A stretch of DNA of 64,000 nt from Phyllobacterium bourgognense (GTDB lineage: Bacteria > Pseudomonadota > Alphaproteobacteria > Rhizobiales > Rhizobiaceae): positions 248,001-312,000 of the forward strand of contig NZ_QPJM01000003.1 of assembly GCF_003337575.1 (NCBI RefSeq). Direction: 5' to 3'. Made by a program: the position numbers and the translations under genes. How positions within the stretch are numbered: position 1 is the stretch's first letter; every line of letters starts with the position of its first letter. The notes beneath the pieces are model-generated. The model saw nothing but the letters and a program-made list of their open reading frames with translations, was not told the DNA's origin and made no database searches. Positions 1 to 8,077 of this stretch are shown piece by piece.

Positions 1-1097
1 GTTTTGCCGTTGGACCAGAAAGTGCCATGCGTGTCCCTGCCGTTGCTTGTGCAGTTGGCTTGATTGCTGCGACAGTCGGCACGCTTCCTCCAAAAATCTA
101 TCAACACGAAACCAAGGAATCGGCGCGCAATCATCCGGCGTATCGGCTCATTCACGATGAGGCGAACGAATGGACCAGCGCAAGCCAACTGCGAACTGAC
201 CTCACCGTTGACGCCCTATTGCGGGATAATGGCTATGCGAAGGTTGTCCGGTATTCCGATGGCCGTCCTTTCGAACTTCACCGGCTAGACCCATCGAAAG
301 TCACGCTGAAGCATGATGATGCAACCGGCGAACCGGTCTATATCGTGCAGGAAGGTCGTAAGCACGCTTCCTATCCCTATACTGAGATTCTCCATATCCA
401 GCCCTTCGGCGGCAAATCGCCAATCAAGCTTGGACGTGACGCCATTTCCTTGAGTATGGCCTTCGAAGCCCATATTGCCAGCCTGTTTGCGAACGGCGGC
501 AGACCTTCCGGCATCATCAAATCCGAAAAAACCCTAGGCGACGAAGCAAAGAAGAAAGTCGCGGCAAGCTGGTTCAAGTCCCACGGTGGCACCAATAGCG
601 GCGGCACCGCGATCCTTGACGAAGGGATGGATTATCAGCAGCTTTCTATGACGCTGACCGATGCGCAGTTTGCTGAAAACCGTCTTGAACAGGTCCGTGA
701 GATTGCACGCCATTTCCGCGTCCCACCAACAATGCTCTTCGAGCTCACGCGCGGCACTTGGTCAAACACCGAAGAGATGGCACGCCAATTCTACACCATC
801 ACCCTGAAGCCATGGCTGAGTGCATGGGCGTGGGCCTACAGCCGCGTCTTGCTCACACCCGAAGAGCGCGAGTCCCTCTATGTTGAATTCGTCACCGACG
901 ATCTTCTGACCACGAATGCTGCAACGCGCGCGGCTTCATACGGGCAATATCGCAGCATGGGAGCCATGACGGCGAACGAGGTTCGCAGTGGTTTGAACCT
1001 CCCACCGCATAAAGACGGTGAAAGCCTTCAAAATCCATACACCACAACCGCCGTTACACCGGCGAAGAGCGAGGAAGTATCCGCAGATGACGCATAA
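1..1097 (+). CDS. Phage portal protein (HK97 family), 5' end outside window
   Basis: The reading frame is open from base 3, and the residues before the first ATG (base 27) continue the family pattern 'GPESAMRVPAVACAVGLIA', so that ATG is not the start and the gene begins upstream of the window. The product forms the dodecameric ring at one capsid vertex through which DNA enters. Supporting family features are the 'LPPKIYQ' segment, the middle 'ILHIQPFGG' and the C-terminal 'REIARHFRVPP' and 'WSNTEEMARQFY' motifs. The stop overlaps the next start at 1087, so the two are probably translationally coupled. The family call is firm; only the N-terminus is missing. Confidence 0.93.
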   Translation, partial: FAVGPESAMRVPAVACAVGLIAATVGTLPPKIYQHETKESARNHPAYRLIHDEANEWTSASQLRTDLTVDALLRDNGYAKVVRYSDGRPFELHRLDPSKVTLKHDDATGEPVYIVQEGRKHASYPYTEILHIQPFGGKSPIKLGRDAISLSMAFEAHIASLFANGGRPSGIIKSEKTLGDEAKKKVAASWFKSHGGTNSGGTAILDEGMDYQQLSMTLTDAQFAENRLEQVREIARHFRVPPTMLFELTRGTWSNTEEMARQFYTITLKPWLSAWAWAYSRVLLTPEERESLYVEFVTDDLLTTNAATRAASYGQYRSMGAMTANEVRSGLNLPPHKDGESLQNPYTTTAVTPAKSEEVSADDA

Positions 1098-1467
1098 GGC
1101 GTTCTTTGGCGACAAAGCGCGCACGTTTGCACTCACGCCGGAATTGATCATCGAACTTGAGCGCAAGACCGGCACCGGCATTGCAGCTTTTGTCGCCCGC
1201 TTCATGCGCGTTCCGATGGCGTTTCACTTCAACGATATCGTTGAAACAATTCGGCTGGGACTTATCGGCGGCGGCACCTCTCCGGAGGAAGCGCAAAGCC
1301 TAGTCAATGCTTACGTCACGCCGCGTCCTATCGCAGAAACACTTTCCCTCGCTATCGCTATTCTTGAGGCCGCTTGGTTCGGACCAGCGGCACCAACTGT
1401 CATAGCCCAGGACGATATTGGACATGCCGCCGCAATCGATGATGCGCTCAATCAGGTGGCACCATAA
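1087..1467 (+). CDS. GTA gp10-like / tail assembly chaperone family protein
   Basis: A 126-aa protein whose start (ATG at 1087, product begins MTHKAFFGDKARTF) overlaps the end of the portal gene. The pattern 'F..TPELI.ELE...G.GI.A...R' followed by a helical segment with 'IVETIRLGLIGGG' matches the gene transfer agent family/Phage_TAC_11 proteins, which are encoded between the major tail protein and the tape measure and assist tail assembly. Here it lies between portal and capsid, which is not its usual place. Its stop overlaps the next start (TAATG). An in-frame upstream ATG at 1018 lies inside the portal gene and is unlikely to be used. Confidence 0.75.
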   Translation: MTHKAFFGDKARTFALTPELIIELERKTGTGIAAFVARFMRVPMAFHFNDIVETIRLGLIGGGTSPEEAQSLVNAYVTPRPIAETLSLAIAILEAAWFGPAAPTVIAQDDIGHAAAIDDALNQVAP

Positions 1468-3008
1468 TGGATTTTCTCGAAACGAAAGCGGACTTCACCG
1501 TAACCGACGCTGGCGAGATCACTGGCATTGCATGGCCGTTTGGCTCGCCCGATCGTGTTGGCGACGTGATTGAAAAGGGATCGTTCACCGCTCCGGCCAA
1601 TTTGCCGATGCTCTTCGCGCACGATCAGTCACAAGTCATCGGCGTTTGGGACAGTATCACCGAAACAGCACAAGGCTTGATCGTCAAAGGTCGCCTTCTG
1701 GTCGATCAGATCGCTCGTGCCGCCGAAGTCCGCGCCATGATCAAAGCCAACGCAGCAACCGGCCTATCAATCGGTTTTGTCACCAAGCAGGCAAAAAGCC
1801 GCAAAGGCGGTGGCCGCACGATCAGCGCCCTCAATCTTCACGAAATCTCAGTTGTCGCGGTTCCGTGCCATCCGGCCGCGCAAATCACTTCAATAAAGGC
1901 CGCCGATGGCACGGCAACCGAAACCCATATGGAGCATTCTATGGACCCCGAACTTGTAAATGAAAATGAACAGACCGAAGCGAAGTCCGCTCCGGTTATC
2001 GACCAGAAGGCTTTTGAAGCAATGAAAGCCCGTCTGGATAAGCTGGAAGCCAAGAGCAACCGCCCGAAGGCTGATAACAACAACCATCCGGAAGCGTCGA
2101 ATGACAATGATGAACGTAAGGCGTTCACAGAATATCTGCGCACTGGTCGCGTGGAAGAGAAGGCACTTTCCTTTGGAGCACCGTCAACCGGGGGCATTCT
2201 GGCACCGGAAGAAACCGCGAGCACCATTCTGGAAAAGGCCGCCGAGTTCTCGCCTATCCGTTCGCTCGCCTCTTCTATCAGCATGTCCGGCCCGCTTTTG
2301 CAGCTCCCGCGCCTTGTTGATGAAGTCGATCCGGCTGAAGTAACCGAAACGGGCGCGCGCCCCGAGGATGAACCGACTTTCGAACAAATCGACCTCAAGC
2401 CCTTCGAAATGGCCGTCATTGTTCCCGTCACTCGCATTCTGCTTGAGGATGCGCAGATCGATCTTGAGGGCTACCTTGCAAGTCACGTCGCGCGCCGCTT
2501 CGGTCAGAAAGAGGCGGCTTGGTTTGTGAGCGGGAACGGCACGACGCAGGCTGAAGGTGTTTTGAAGTCGGCAGAAGTCGCAGCCCATGAAGTGGACACG
2601 ATCAACGCGGACGGTTTGATTGACCTGTTCTATTCGATCAAGACCGCCTATTCGGCGAACGGCAATTGGCTGATGAACCGCGCCACTATGGCAACGGTTC
2701 GCAAGCTGAAGGATACGGACGGCTCTTATCTCTGGCAGCCTTCCATCGCCGCTGGCGTTCCGCCTACGCTCCTTGGCCGTCCGGTCTATGAAGCCGTCGA
2801 TATGCCGAACGCAATCGCAGAAGCCACGCCAATCGTGTTCGGTGATTTCGCTTCCGGTTACACCATTGCTGACCGCGTAGGGTTCACCACGCTCCGTGAT
2901 GAGCTGACCGGTGCAGCAAACGGGATCATCAAGCTTCATGCGCGTCGCCGCGTGGGCGGTCGCGTAGTGCTCGGTGAAGCCCTCACAAAGCTGAAGATTG
3001 CCGCTTAA
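1467..3008 (+). CDS. Fused prohead protease - HK97 major capsid protein
   Basis: A single 513-aa frame joins two proteins that are usually separate. Residues 1-150 are an HK97-type prohead protease (peptidase U35): the expected triad is visible as H52 (MLFAHDQ), S101 (GLSIGF) and E126 (LHEISVV). Residues 155-215 are charged and Asn-rich, like a scaffold/delta domain. Residues 215-513 are the HK97-fold capsid protein ('GAPSTGGILAPEE', 'GNGTTQAEGVL', 'NWLMNRATMATVRKLKD'). In-frame ATGs at 1929 and 1941 could allow a separate capsid product, but neither has an obvious Shine-Dalgarno sequence. The protease would be expected to cut itself and the scaffold part away during maturation; the cut site is not identified. 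Confidence 0.93.
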   Translation: MDFLETKADFTVTDAGEITGIAWPFGSPDRVGDVIEKGSFTAPANLPMLFAHDQSQVIGVWDSITETAQGLIVKGRLLVDQIARAAEVRAMIKANAATGLSIGFVTKQAKSRKGGGRTISALNLHEISVVAVPCHPAAQITSIKAADGTATETHMEHSMDPELVNENEQTEAKSAPVIDQKAFEAMKARLDKLEAKSNRPKADNNNHPEASNDNDERKAFTEYLRTGRVEEKALSFGAPSTGGILAPEETASTILEKAAEFSPIRSLASSISMSGPLLQLPRLVDEVDPAEVTETGARPEDEPTFEQIDLKPFEMAVIVPVTRILLEDAQIDLEGYLASHVARRFGQKEAAWFVSGNGTTQAEGVLKSAEVAAHEVDTINADGLIDLFYSIKTAYSANGNWLMNRATMATVRKLKDTDGSYLWQPSIAAGVPPTLLGRPVYEAVDMPNAIAEATPIVFGDFASGYTIADRVGFTTLRDELTGAANGIIKLHARRRVGGRVVLGEALTKLKIAA

Positions 3009-3020
3009 GGAACCACGAAT

Positions 3021-3632
3021 ATGCGGCTCGTATCAGAAGCTATCATCCTCACAAATGACAACAGGCGCATTGAATTGCGCCCTTCGTTGCGAGCCGCATA
3101 TATCCTTCACGAAAAGCACCGCCTTGAAAATCTATGGAAAGGCGTGCTTGACGGCAATTTCACCATCATTAGCGATATCGTTGCGCATGGTGCAGATGAC
3201 CCCGTTGCCGCACGCGCCCTGTTAAATGACAAACTCGCTTCAGAAGGCATTGGCGCACTTGTCGCGATCTCCGACGACCTTCTGACATTCATCAATCTAT
3301 CATTCGGCTTGAACTATCAGACAGCGACCGCGCCATCACGCTCGACTGTTTCCAAATCCGGAAAGAACCAAACCTACCAAGAATCATTCAATGAGCTTTT
3401 TGGTTATGCGACCGGCTGGTTAGGCTGGACCCCTGAAACAGCGTGGAACAGCACACCGGCTGAAATCCGTATCGCGTTCGATGCCCATGTTGAGAAACTG
3501 AGGGCCATTCATGGAAGCACTGAAAAGCAATCTTCGACCTACGATCCTCTTGAGGAAGTATCGCCGGAAGACGTTAGTGCGGGAATTGCGAAGCTTCGTG
3601 CCAAGCATGGCAGTGTTGCGAGGGCCTCATAA
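3021..3632 (+). CDS. Putative tail assembly chaperone
   Basis: A 203-aa protein with ATG shortly after the capsid stop. Residues 1-100 resemble the GTA gp10-like fold (N-terminal 'LRPSLRAAYILHEKH', helical middle). A Ser/Lys-rich linker follows, then 'GYATGWLGWTPETAWNSTPA', which matches the GWTP.....TP.E signature of the short Phage_TAC_6 chaperones. It therefore looks like an upstream chaperone fused to its downstream partner. Such proteins bind the tape measure during tail assembly. The stop overlaps the HNH start. The family assignment rests on motif reading only. Confidence 0.6.
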   Translation: MRLVSEAIILTNDNRRIELRPSLRAAYILHEKHRLENLWKGVLDGNFTIISDIVAHGADDPVAARALLNDKLASEGIGALVAISDDLLTFINLSFGLNYQTATAPSRSTVSKSGKNQTYQESFNELFGYATGWLGWTPETAWNSTPAEIRIAFDAHVEKLRAIHGSTEKQSSTYDPLEEVSPEDVSAGIAKLRAKHGSVARAS

Positions 3633-3997
3633 TGGCTCGACCGCCCCGCCTTTGCTCATGCGGCAAGATCGTCGCGCATGGCGTGCGTTGCACCTGCCAA
3701 GCCAAGCAGGATCGTGAGCGTAAAGCACGCTTCGATCAGAAGCGCCCTAGCGCCCGCGCACGCGGCTATAATAATGAGTGGCAGAAAGCGCGCGCCGAAT
3801 ATCTCCGGCACCACCCTATTTGCAGATGTGGTGCAACCGCCCAATGCGTCGATCACATTCAACCGCATAAGGGCAATCAGCGCTTGTTCTGGAACCGCGC
3901 CAATTGGCAACCACTCTGCCTGCCATGCCACAACTCAATTAAGCAGCGTCAGGAGCGCAGCATCAACCCTGATTACCCGGCGAGGTGCGACCCATGA
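3632..3997 (+). CDS. Phage HNH endonuclease
   Basis: A 121-aa HNH nuclease. Its N-terminus has a zinc-ribbon-like set of cysteines (CSCGK...CTCQ). The catalytic core is 'ICRCGATAQCVDHIQPHKG' followed by 'LFWNRANWQPLCLPCHN', with the DH, N and H residues of the HNH motif and four metal-binding cysteines. Nucleases of this type are normally encoded beside the terminase genes of cos-packaging HK97-like phages and help terminase cut DNA. Here terminase lies 2 kb further on, after the connector genes. The start overlaps the preceding stop (TAATG). The last 35 bases overlap the 3' end of a reverse-strand gene. Confidence 0.9.
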   Translation: MARPPRLCSCGKIVAHGVRCTCQAKQDRERKARFDQKRPSARARGYNNEWQKARAEYLRHHPICRCGATAQCVDHIQPHKGNQRLFWNRANWQPLCLPCHNSIKQRQERSINPDYPARCDP

Positions 3998-4475
3998 AGC
4001 CTTCGATGAGCCATCCAACAACATTCACGCCGACCCAGACGGCTGCGGAAATGAATGGCATCCACATTACCGCAACTACCAAATCATCCAGCGGTGGCAG
4101 TCGATTGCCTGAATGTCGATACGCATACCAAGCTGGATACAGCAGTAACGAAATCAGTGAAATTCGAGTGACGCCTTCAATGCGATGGAGCTTGGCTGAC
4201 GGGTTGCTAGCGATCCACAGAAAGAGCGCTGCTGCAACGACAAAAAACGAAGAGAAGGCGAACATCGCCAAGAAAAACATAAGCAGAGCGCCGCCCAATC
4301 CACTCGGGTCCGGAAACGCCCACGCCACGAGGTCCCCAAACGGATTGTCCAAGACAATCTTGTATAGGACTCCCGACGTTTCACCGCTGGCAACGAGCCA
4401 AACGAAAAACATCACCGGTCCAGTCAAACAAGCCGCGATTAGCACCGCACGCCGTGTCCTTGAGTCAACTGCCAA
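3963..4475 (-). CDS. Reverse-strand membrane protein in the phage head region (moron candidate)
   Basis: A 170-aa protein of unknown function. It starts with TTG at 4475, preceded by a strong Shine-Dalgarno GGGAGGGG a few bases upstream, which decides the start. Four hydrophobic segments are visible at about residues 9-28, 58-90 (long, ending 'VVAAALFLWIA'), 104-120 and 133-157, so it is an integral membrane protein. All flanking phage genes run the other way and it interrupts the connector cluster, as expected for a moron expressed from the prophage. A plus-strand frame on the same DNA lacks any family features. Possible roles such as superinfection exclusion are inference only. Confidence 0.65.
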   Translation of the reverse strand: MAVDSRTRRAVLIAACLTGPVMFFVWLVASGETSGVLYKIVLDNPFGDLVAWAFPDPSGLGGALLMFFLAMFAFSSFFVVAAALFLWIASNPSAKLHRIEGVTRISLISLLLYPAWYAYRHSGNRLPPLDDLVVAVMWMPFISAAVWVGVNVVGWLIEGFMGRTSPGNQG

Positions 4476-4637
4476 TTTGCCCCTCCCGACGCTAGGTCTT
4501 CCCTACTCTACGTTGCACATCCGGCGGGGGGCATCAATAGAGTTTTACGCTATCGAGGGGACCGGCGCGGGGAGCACTTCGCAAGAGACGCCCGAAATAA
4601 CTTTTTCTGAAACCCCACCACGAAAGGCGATTTTGTA

Positions 4638-4928
4638 GTGAGTATCGTCACGACTTCACTGCTGAAAATGCAGCTTAATATCGATCATTCAGAGGATGAT
4701 GAGTTGCTTCAGCAGAAGCTAGAGGCCGCCGAAGCATGGATTGCCAACTACACCGGCACGCCCTGGACAGAATTTGACACGGTTCCAGCGGACCTGAAGG
4801 AAGGCGTCTTGCTGCTTGCCGGACACCTTTACGAGAACCGTGAAGCCACTCTTGTCGGCATTGACGCCCACGAATTGCCCTTCGGATTGCTGGATATGAT
4901 CCGGCCCTATCGGGAATGGGCGTTCTGA
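4638..4928 (+). CDS. Phage head-tail connector protein (gp6-like)
   Basis: A 96-aa protein starting with GTG. It carries the gp6-like DNA packaging/connector pattern: 'LKMQLNIDHSEDDELLQQKL' near the N-terminus, 'AAEAWIANYTG' in the middle, 'LKEGVLLLAGHLYENRE' and a C-terminal 'LLDMIRPYREW'. Proteins of this family form the ring below the portal that joins head and tail. It opens a run of four tightly spaced connector genes, with the next start two bases after this stop. Length is normal for the family. Confidence 0.88.
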   Translation: MSIVTTSLLKMQLNIDHSEDDELLQQKLEAAEAWIANYTGTPWTEFDTVPADLKEGVLLLAGHLYENREATLVGIDAHELPFGLLDMIRPYREWAF

Positions 4929-4929
4929 T

Positions 4930-5349
4930 ATGGCGAAATCCGAGCAATACAACCGTATCCAGCGCAAGGTTATGAGCCTTCCGAAAGCCTATCTTGAAGC
5001 CACCGTTCCGGCGCTTGAGAAATCCGCTGAAGAATTGGCAGATTTGCAGCGCCGTTTTGCGCCTGAAGATACCGGCGCGCTGAAGAATTCCATCGTCGTC
5101 ACCGGCCCGCACCAAGCGACACCGGCCTATTCGCAGCCGGGAGGATCGCGCGTTGCCGCTGACAATGAGGTGCTTGTGACTGCTGGAAACAGTGACGTTC
5201 GCTATGCGCACCTTGTCGAATACGGCACTGCTGAAGCTGAAGCTCAGTCTTTTTTCTGGCCCGCCTATCGCCTTCTGAAAAAGCGCATTGCGAACCGCGT
5301 CAATCGTGCCAGCCGAAAGGCGATCAAGGAAAGGCTCGCCCGTGATTGA
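4930..5349 (+). CDS. HK97 gp10-family head-tail protein
   Basis: A 139-aa protein of the HK97 gp10 family (tail completion/neck). Diagnostic stretches are 'FAPEDTGALKNSIVV' and 'VRYAHLVEYGTAEAEAQSFF', followed by a basic helical C-terminus, 'RKAIKERLA'. The gene follows the connector by one base, and its last bases overlap the GTG start of the next gene. The family is involved in closing the head and completing the tail; the exact structural position in this phage is inferred from homologues. Confidence 0.9.
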   Translation: MAKSEQYNRIQRKVMSLPKAYLEATVPALEKSAEELADLQRRFAPEDTGALKNSIVVTGPHQATPAYSQPGGSRVAADNEVLVTAGNSDVRYAHLVEYGTAEAEAQSFFWPAYRLLKKRIANRVNRASRKAIKERLARD

Positions 5350-5761
5350 GCCGTCTCTTGCCCTCCGCACGGCCATCCGTGCGCGCCTAATTGATGACAG
5401 CGCCGTGACCTCGCTTGTTTCCGCAACCTCGATCCTTGCCGGATCGTCGCGGCCCGAAACCTTGCCTTGCATCATGCTTGCCGACTCTCAAACCATCTTC
5501 CTTGGCCATACATCCGGCGCAGGATATGCCGCGCGGGTTTTCGTTGACGCTCATATTTGGGCTATCGAAGATGGAGAGGATACAGCTAAAGCCATCGGCT
5601 TTGCTGTCATGAACGCCTTGCGGGAAGTCCCCGACGCGGACGGCTTTACGATTGATGAGTTTGAAAAGCCCTCCATTCGATGGATGCGCGATCCCGATCC
5701 GGATAAGAACTATTGCCACGGCGTTCTGACATTCGAAGCCGTGATTCGGTGGAAGCTCTGA
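5342..5761 (+). CDS. DUF3168 tail completion protein
   Basis: A 139-aa protein starting with GTG at 5342, overlapping the end of the gp10-family gene. 'SLALRTAIRARLIDDSAV' at the N-terminus, 'ILAGSSRPETLPCIML' in the middle, and 'VRWKL'-like ending after a beta-rich segment (here 'FEAVIRWKL') are typical of DUF3168, the family of GTA gp8/tail terminator-like proteins. In related phages this gene directly precedes the major tail protein; here it is followed instead by the head-tail adaptor and then terminase. Confidence 0.85.
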   Translation: MIEPSLALRTAIRARLIDDSAVTSLVSATSILAGSSRPETLPCIMLADSQTIFLGHTSGAGYAARVFVDAHIWAIEDGEDTAKAIGFAVMNALREVPDADGFTIDEFEKPSIRWMRDPDPDKNYCHGVLTFEAVIRWKL

Positions 5762-5763
5762 TC

Positions 5764-6072
5764 ATGCGCGCCGGTAAGCTCGACAAGCGCATTGAACTCC
5801 AGCGGGAAACCCAGATCGTCAAACCTTCAGGTTCGGTCGTGAAAGAATGGCAGACATTCGCCACGATCCGCGCCGAAGTCGTGCAGCAATCTGCATCCGA
5901 ATATCTGACCGGCTTCGGTGAAGCGGAGACGAACACGGTCATATTCCGTATTCGTTACGTGGCTGACATCAGCACTGACGACCGCGTTTTCTATTCCGGT
6001 AAGCCTTACGACCTGAAGGAAATCAAGGAAATCGGACGGCGGCGCGGTCTCGAATTGAGGTGCGCGACGTGA
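5764..6072 (+). CDS. Phage head closure / head-tail adaptor protein
   Basis: A 102-aa protein of the head-tail joining family (PF05521). The start is ATG at 5764, giving MRAGKLDKRIELQRE; a longer frame from 5713 lies inside the upstream gene and has no family support. 'RIELQR', 'WQTFATIRAEV' and a C-terminal 'RVFYSGKPYDLKEIKEIGRRR' are the expected conserved parts. The protein seals the connector channel after packaging. It ends inside the start region of the small terminase gene, so translation is probably coupled. Confidence 0.88.
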   Translation: MRAGKLDKRIELQRETQIVKPSGSVVKEWQTFATIRAEVVQQSASEYLTGFGEAETNTVIFRIRYVADISTDDRVFYSGKPYDLKEIKEIGRRRGLELRCAT

Positions 6073-6458
6073 CACACCTACGCGGCGTGAAGCCCGCGCT
6101 CACGCGTGACCGCGATCCGCTTACTACAACGCCATCCGTTCCGAAATATTTCAACTCCTACGCCAAGGCTGAATGGAAGCGCGTAATGCCGCGCCTGATC
6201 GAAGATCGGATCATCACGAAAGCCGATCTTGGCGGCATTGAGGATTTTTGCGTTGCGCGCGGTCGTATCCGCGAAATTGAAAACCTGTTCCGCGTAGCAG
6301 GTGGAGCACCGGACAAGGTTCTCTTCGGCATGCAGAATCGCGCAATGCAAACCGCGCGACAGCTTGCGGCGGAATACGGCTTGTCGCCAACGTCACGCGC
6401 ACGCGTTCAGGGACAAACCGAAGAACAAGACGACGATAACCCCTTGGACGTTCGGTAA
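6069..6458 (+). CDS. Terminase small subunit (P27 family)
   Basis: A 129-aa protein of the P27-like small terminase family. 'AKAEWKRVMPRLIEDRIITK' and 'YGLSPTSRARV' are the diagnostic segments. The small subunit recognises phage DNA and regulates the large subunit. GTG at 6069 overlaps the preceding stop (GTGA) and has GAGG eight bases upstream, so it is preferred to the GTG at 6060. The position after the connector cluster is unusual: in HK97-like phages terminase precedes the portal. Confidence 0.88.
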   Translation: MTHLRGVKPALTRDRDPLTTTPSVPKYFNSYAKAEWKRVMPRLIEDRIITKADLGGIEDFCVARGRIREIENLFRVAGGAPDKVLFGMQNRAMQTARQLAAEYGLSPTSRARVQGQTEEQDDDNPLDVR

Positions 6459-8068
6459 TGAGCACGAGCGCCTACCCGGAATGGATTTTTGACGGTTCAC
6501 CGATTGCCGACCCTCTGGGATTTGGCGAGCGTGCCGTTAAATTCGTCCGGCTCTTGAGGCATCCGAAGAGCACGGCAACCGGTCAGGTTTTCCAACTTTA
6601 CGACTGGCAAGAGCGCATTATTCGCCGCATCTATGGCCCTCGCCATCCAGACGGCAGCCGAGTCGTTACCAAAGTGTTCTGGATGATTCCGCGCGGCAAT
6701 CGAAAGACTAGCCTAGCCGCTGCATTGTCGCTTCTGCATACCATTGGCCCCGAGCATGTTCCGGCTGGACAGGTGATTTTCGCCGCTTCAGATCGCGAGC
6801 AAGCCGGGATTGGCTTCAAAGAAGCCGCCGATATCATCCGGCAAGACAAGCGCCTGATCTCCGCAACGCGCATTTACGACGCTCATAACAGCGTAAAAAA
6901 GATCGTCTACAAGAAGAAAGGCGTTTCCCTGCAAACCGTTTCCAGTGACGGCGCGGCACAGCACGGCAAGACCCCGGCCTTCGTTCTGGTCGATGAAATC
7001 CACGCTTGGAAAGGCCGCGATCTTTGGGAAGCCCTGAAATCCGGATTGGTAAAGACGCCGAACACGCTAATGGTGATCGCCACGACCGCCGGACGCGGAC
7101 AAGAGAACCTAGGCTATCAGGAATACGAATACGCACGAAAAGTCGCGACCGGGGAAGTGGTTGATCCTTCCTATTTGCCGATCATCTTTGAAGCCGACGC
7201 CAAAGACGATTGGCAGGATGAGGCGCTTTGGCACCGCGTTAACCCCGGCTTGCAATATGGCTTCCCTGATCTTCCGTCTTTCCGCCGGGAAGCGCAGCAA
7301 GCCGAGCACCGGCCATCCGAGCGCCACGCATTCAAGCAACTGAATTTGAATATCTGGCAAGCCAACAGCCGCGATCCGCTCTTCGATATGGCCGTCTATG
7401 ATGAAGGCCGGTTTGATTTTGAGCTTGAAGAGCTAGCGGAATTGCCCTGCTATCTTGGCGTCGATTTGTCAGTGAACGGCGATTTGACCGCGGTAGTTGC
7501 GGCATGGCGGCATGAGGATGGCCGGATCACGGTTCACCCTTGGTTTTTCGTTCCCGGCGACGACCTTGCCGACCGCGCGGCGAAGGATAACGTTCCCTAC
7601 GTCGCTTGGAAGGAAGATGAGCTTATCAATGTCATTGATGGGCCGATCATCGAACCGGATGAAATCGAGAACCATATTCGCGAGCTATGCGCGACCTATA
7701 ACGTGCAGGAAATCGCGTTCGATCCGCATCTTGCGCGCAAGATCATGCAGCACCTTTTCGATGAAGGCTTGCCAACCATCGAAATGCGACAGGGACCGCT
7801 CACCATGGGACCGGCCATTGGCGATCTTGAGCGCACCGTGAACGGCTTCAAAATTCGCCACAACGGTCATGCCGTTCTGCGCCATCACTTTGATAGCGTT
7901 GTCGCATCCCGCAACGATACCGGCCTTGTCCGGATGCACAAGGCCGCGAACAACAATCGCATTGATGGCGCGGTCGCCGCTGCCATGGCCGTTAGCCGCG
8001 CATGTGCCGGTGAAACCAGTCAGTCCAAATACAATGACCCCGATAGCGGCGGCATTTTCACATTTTGA
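6458..8068 (+). CDS. Terminase large subunit
   Basis: A 536-aa packaging ATPase/nuclease. The P-loop variant 'PRGNRKTS' is at residues 78-85 and the Walker B 'FVLVDEIHAW' at 175-184 with D179/E180. The C-terminal RNase H-like nuclease begins at 'YLGVDLSVNGD' with an acidic metal ligand, and ends with 'NNNRIDGAVAAAMAV'. Length and layout are those of the phage terminase family with PF03354-like architecture. ATG overlaps the stop of the small subunit gene. It is followed ten bases later by the tape measure gene. Confidence 0.94.
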   Translation: MSTSAYPEWIFDGSPIADPLGFGERAVKFVRLLRHPKSTATGQVFQLYDWQERIIRRIYGPRHPDGSRVVTKVFWMIPRGNRKTSLAAALSLLHTIGPEHVPAGQVIFAASDREQAGIGFKEAADIIRQDKRLISATRIYDAHNSVKKIVYKKKGVSLQTVSSDGAAQHGKTPAFVLVDEIHAWKGRDLWEALKSGLVKTPNTLMVIATTAGRGQENLGYQEYEYARKVATGEVVDPSYLPIIFEADAKDDWQDEALWHRVNPGLQYGFPDLPSFRREAQQAEHRPSERHAFKQLNLNIWQANSRDPLFDMAVYDEGRFDFELEELAELPCYLGVDLSVNGDLTAVVAAWRHEDGRITVHPWFFVPGDDLADRAAKDNVPYVAWKEDELINVIDGPIIEPDEIENHIRELCATYNVQEIAFDPHLARKIMQHLFDEGLPTIEMRQGPLTMGPAIGDLERTVNGFKIRHNGHAVLRHHFDSVVASRNDTGLVRMHKAANNNRIDGAVAAAMAVSRACAGETSQSKYNDPDSGGIFTF

Positions 8069-8077
8069 GGAATCAGT

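Noticed and set aside
2184-2939. Minus-strand 251-codon frame inside the capsid gene
   Set aside because: Antisense shadow of a well-supported HK97 capsid gene; Arg/Cys-rich composition without motifs.
3985-4638. Plus-strand 217-codon frame across the reverse membrane gene
   Set aside because: Ser/Thr/Pro/Arg-rich, no hydrophobic or family pattern, no ribosome binding site; the minus frame has coherent helices and a strong Shine-Dalgarno sequence.
4675-5475. Minus-strand 266-codon frame over the connector genes
   Set aside because: Antisense shadow; overlaps three coupled connector genes with clear family features.
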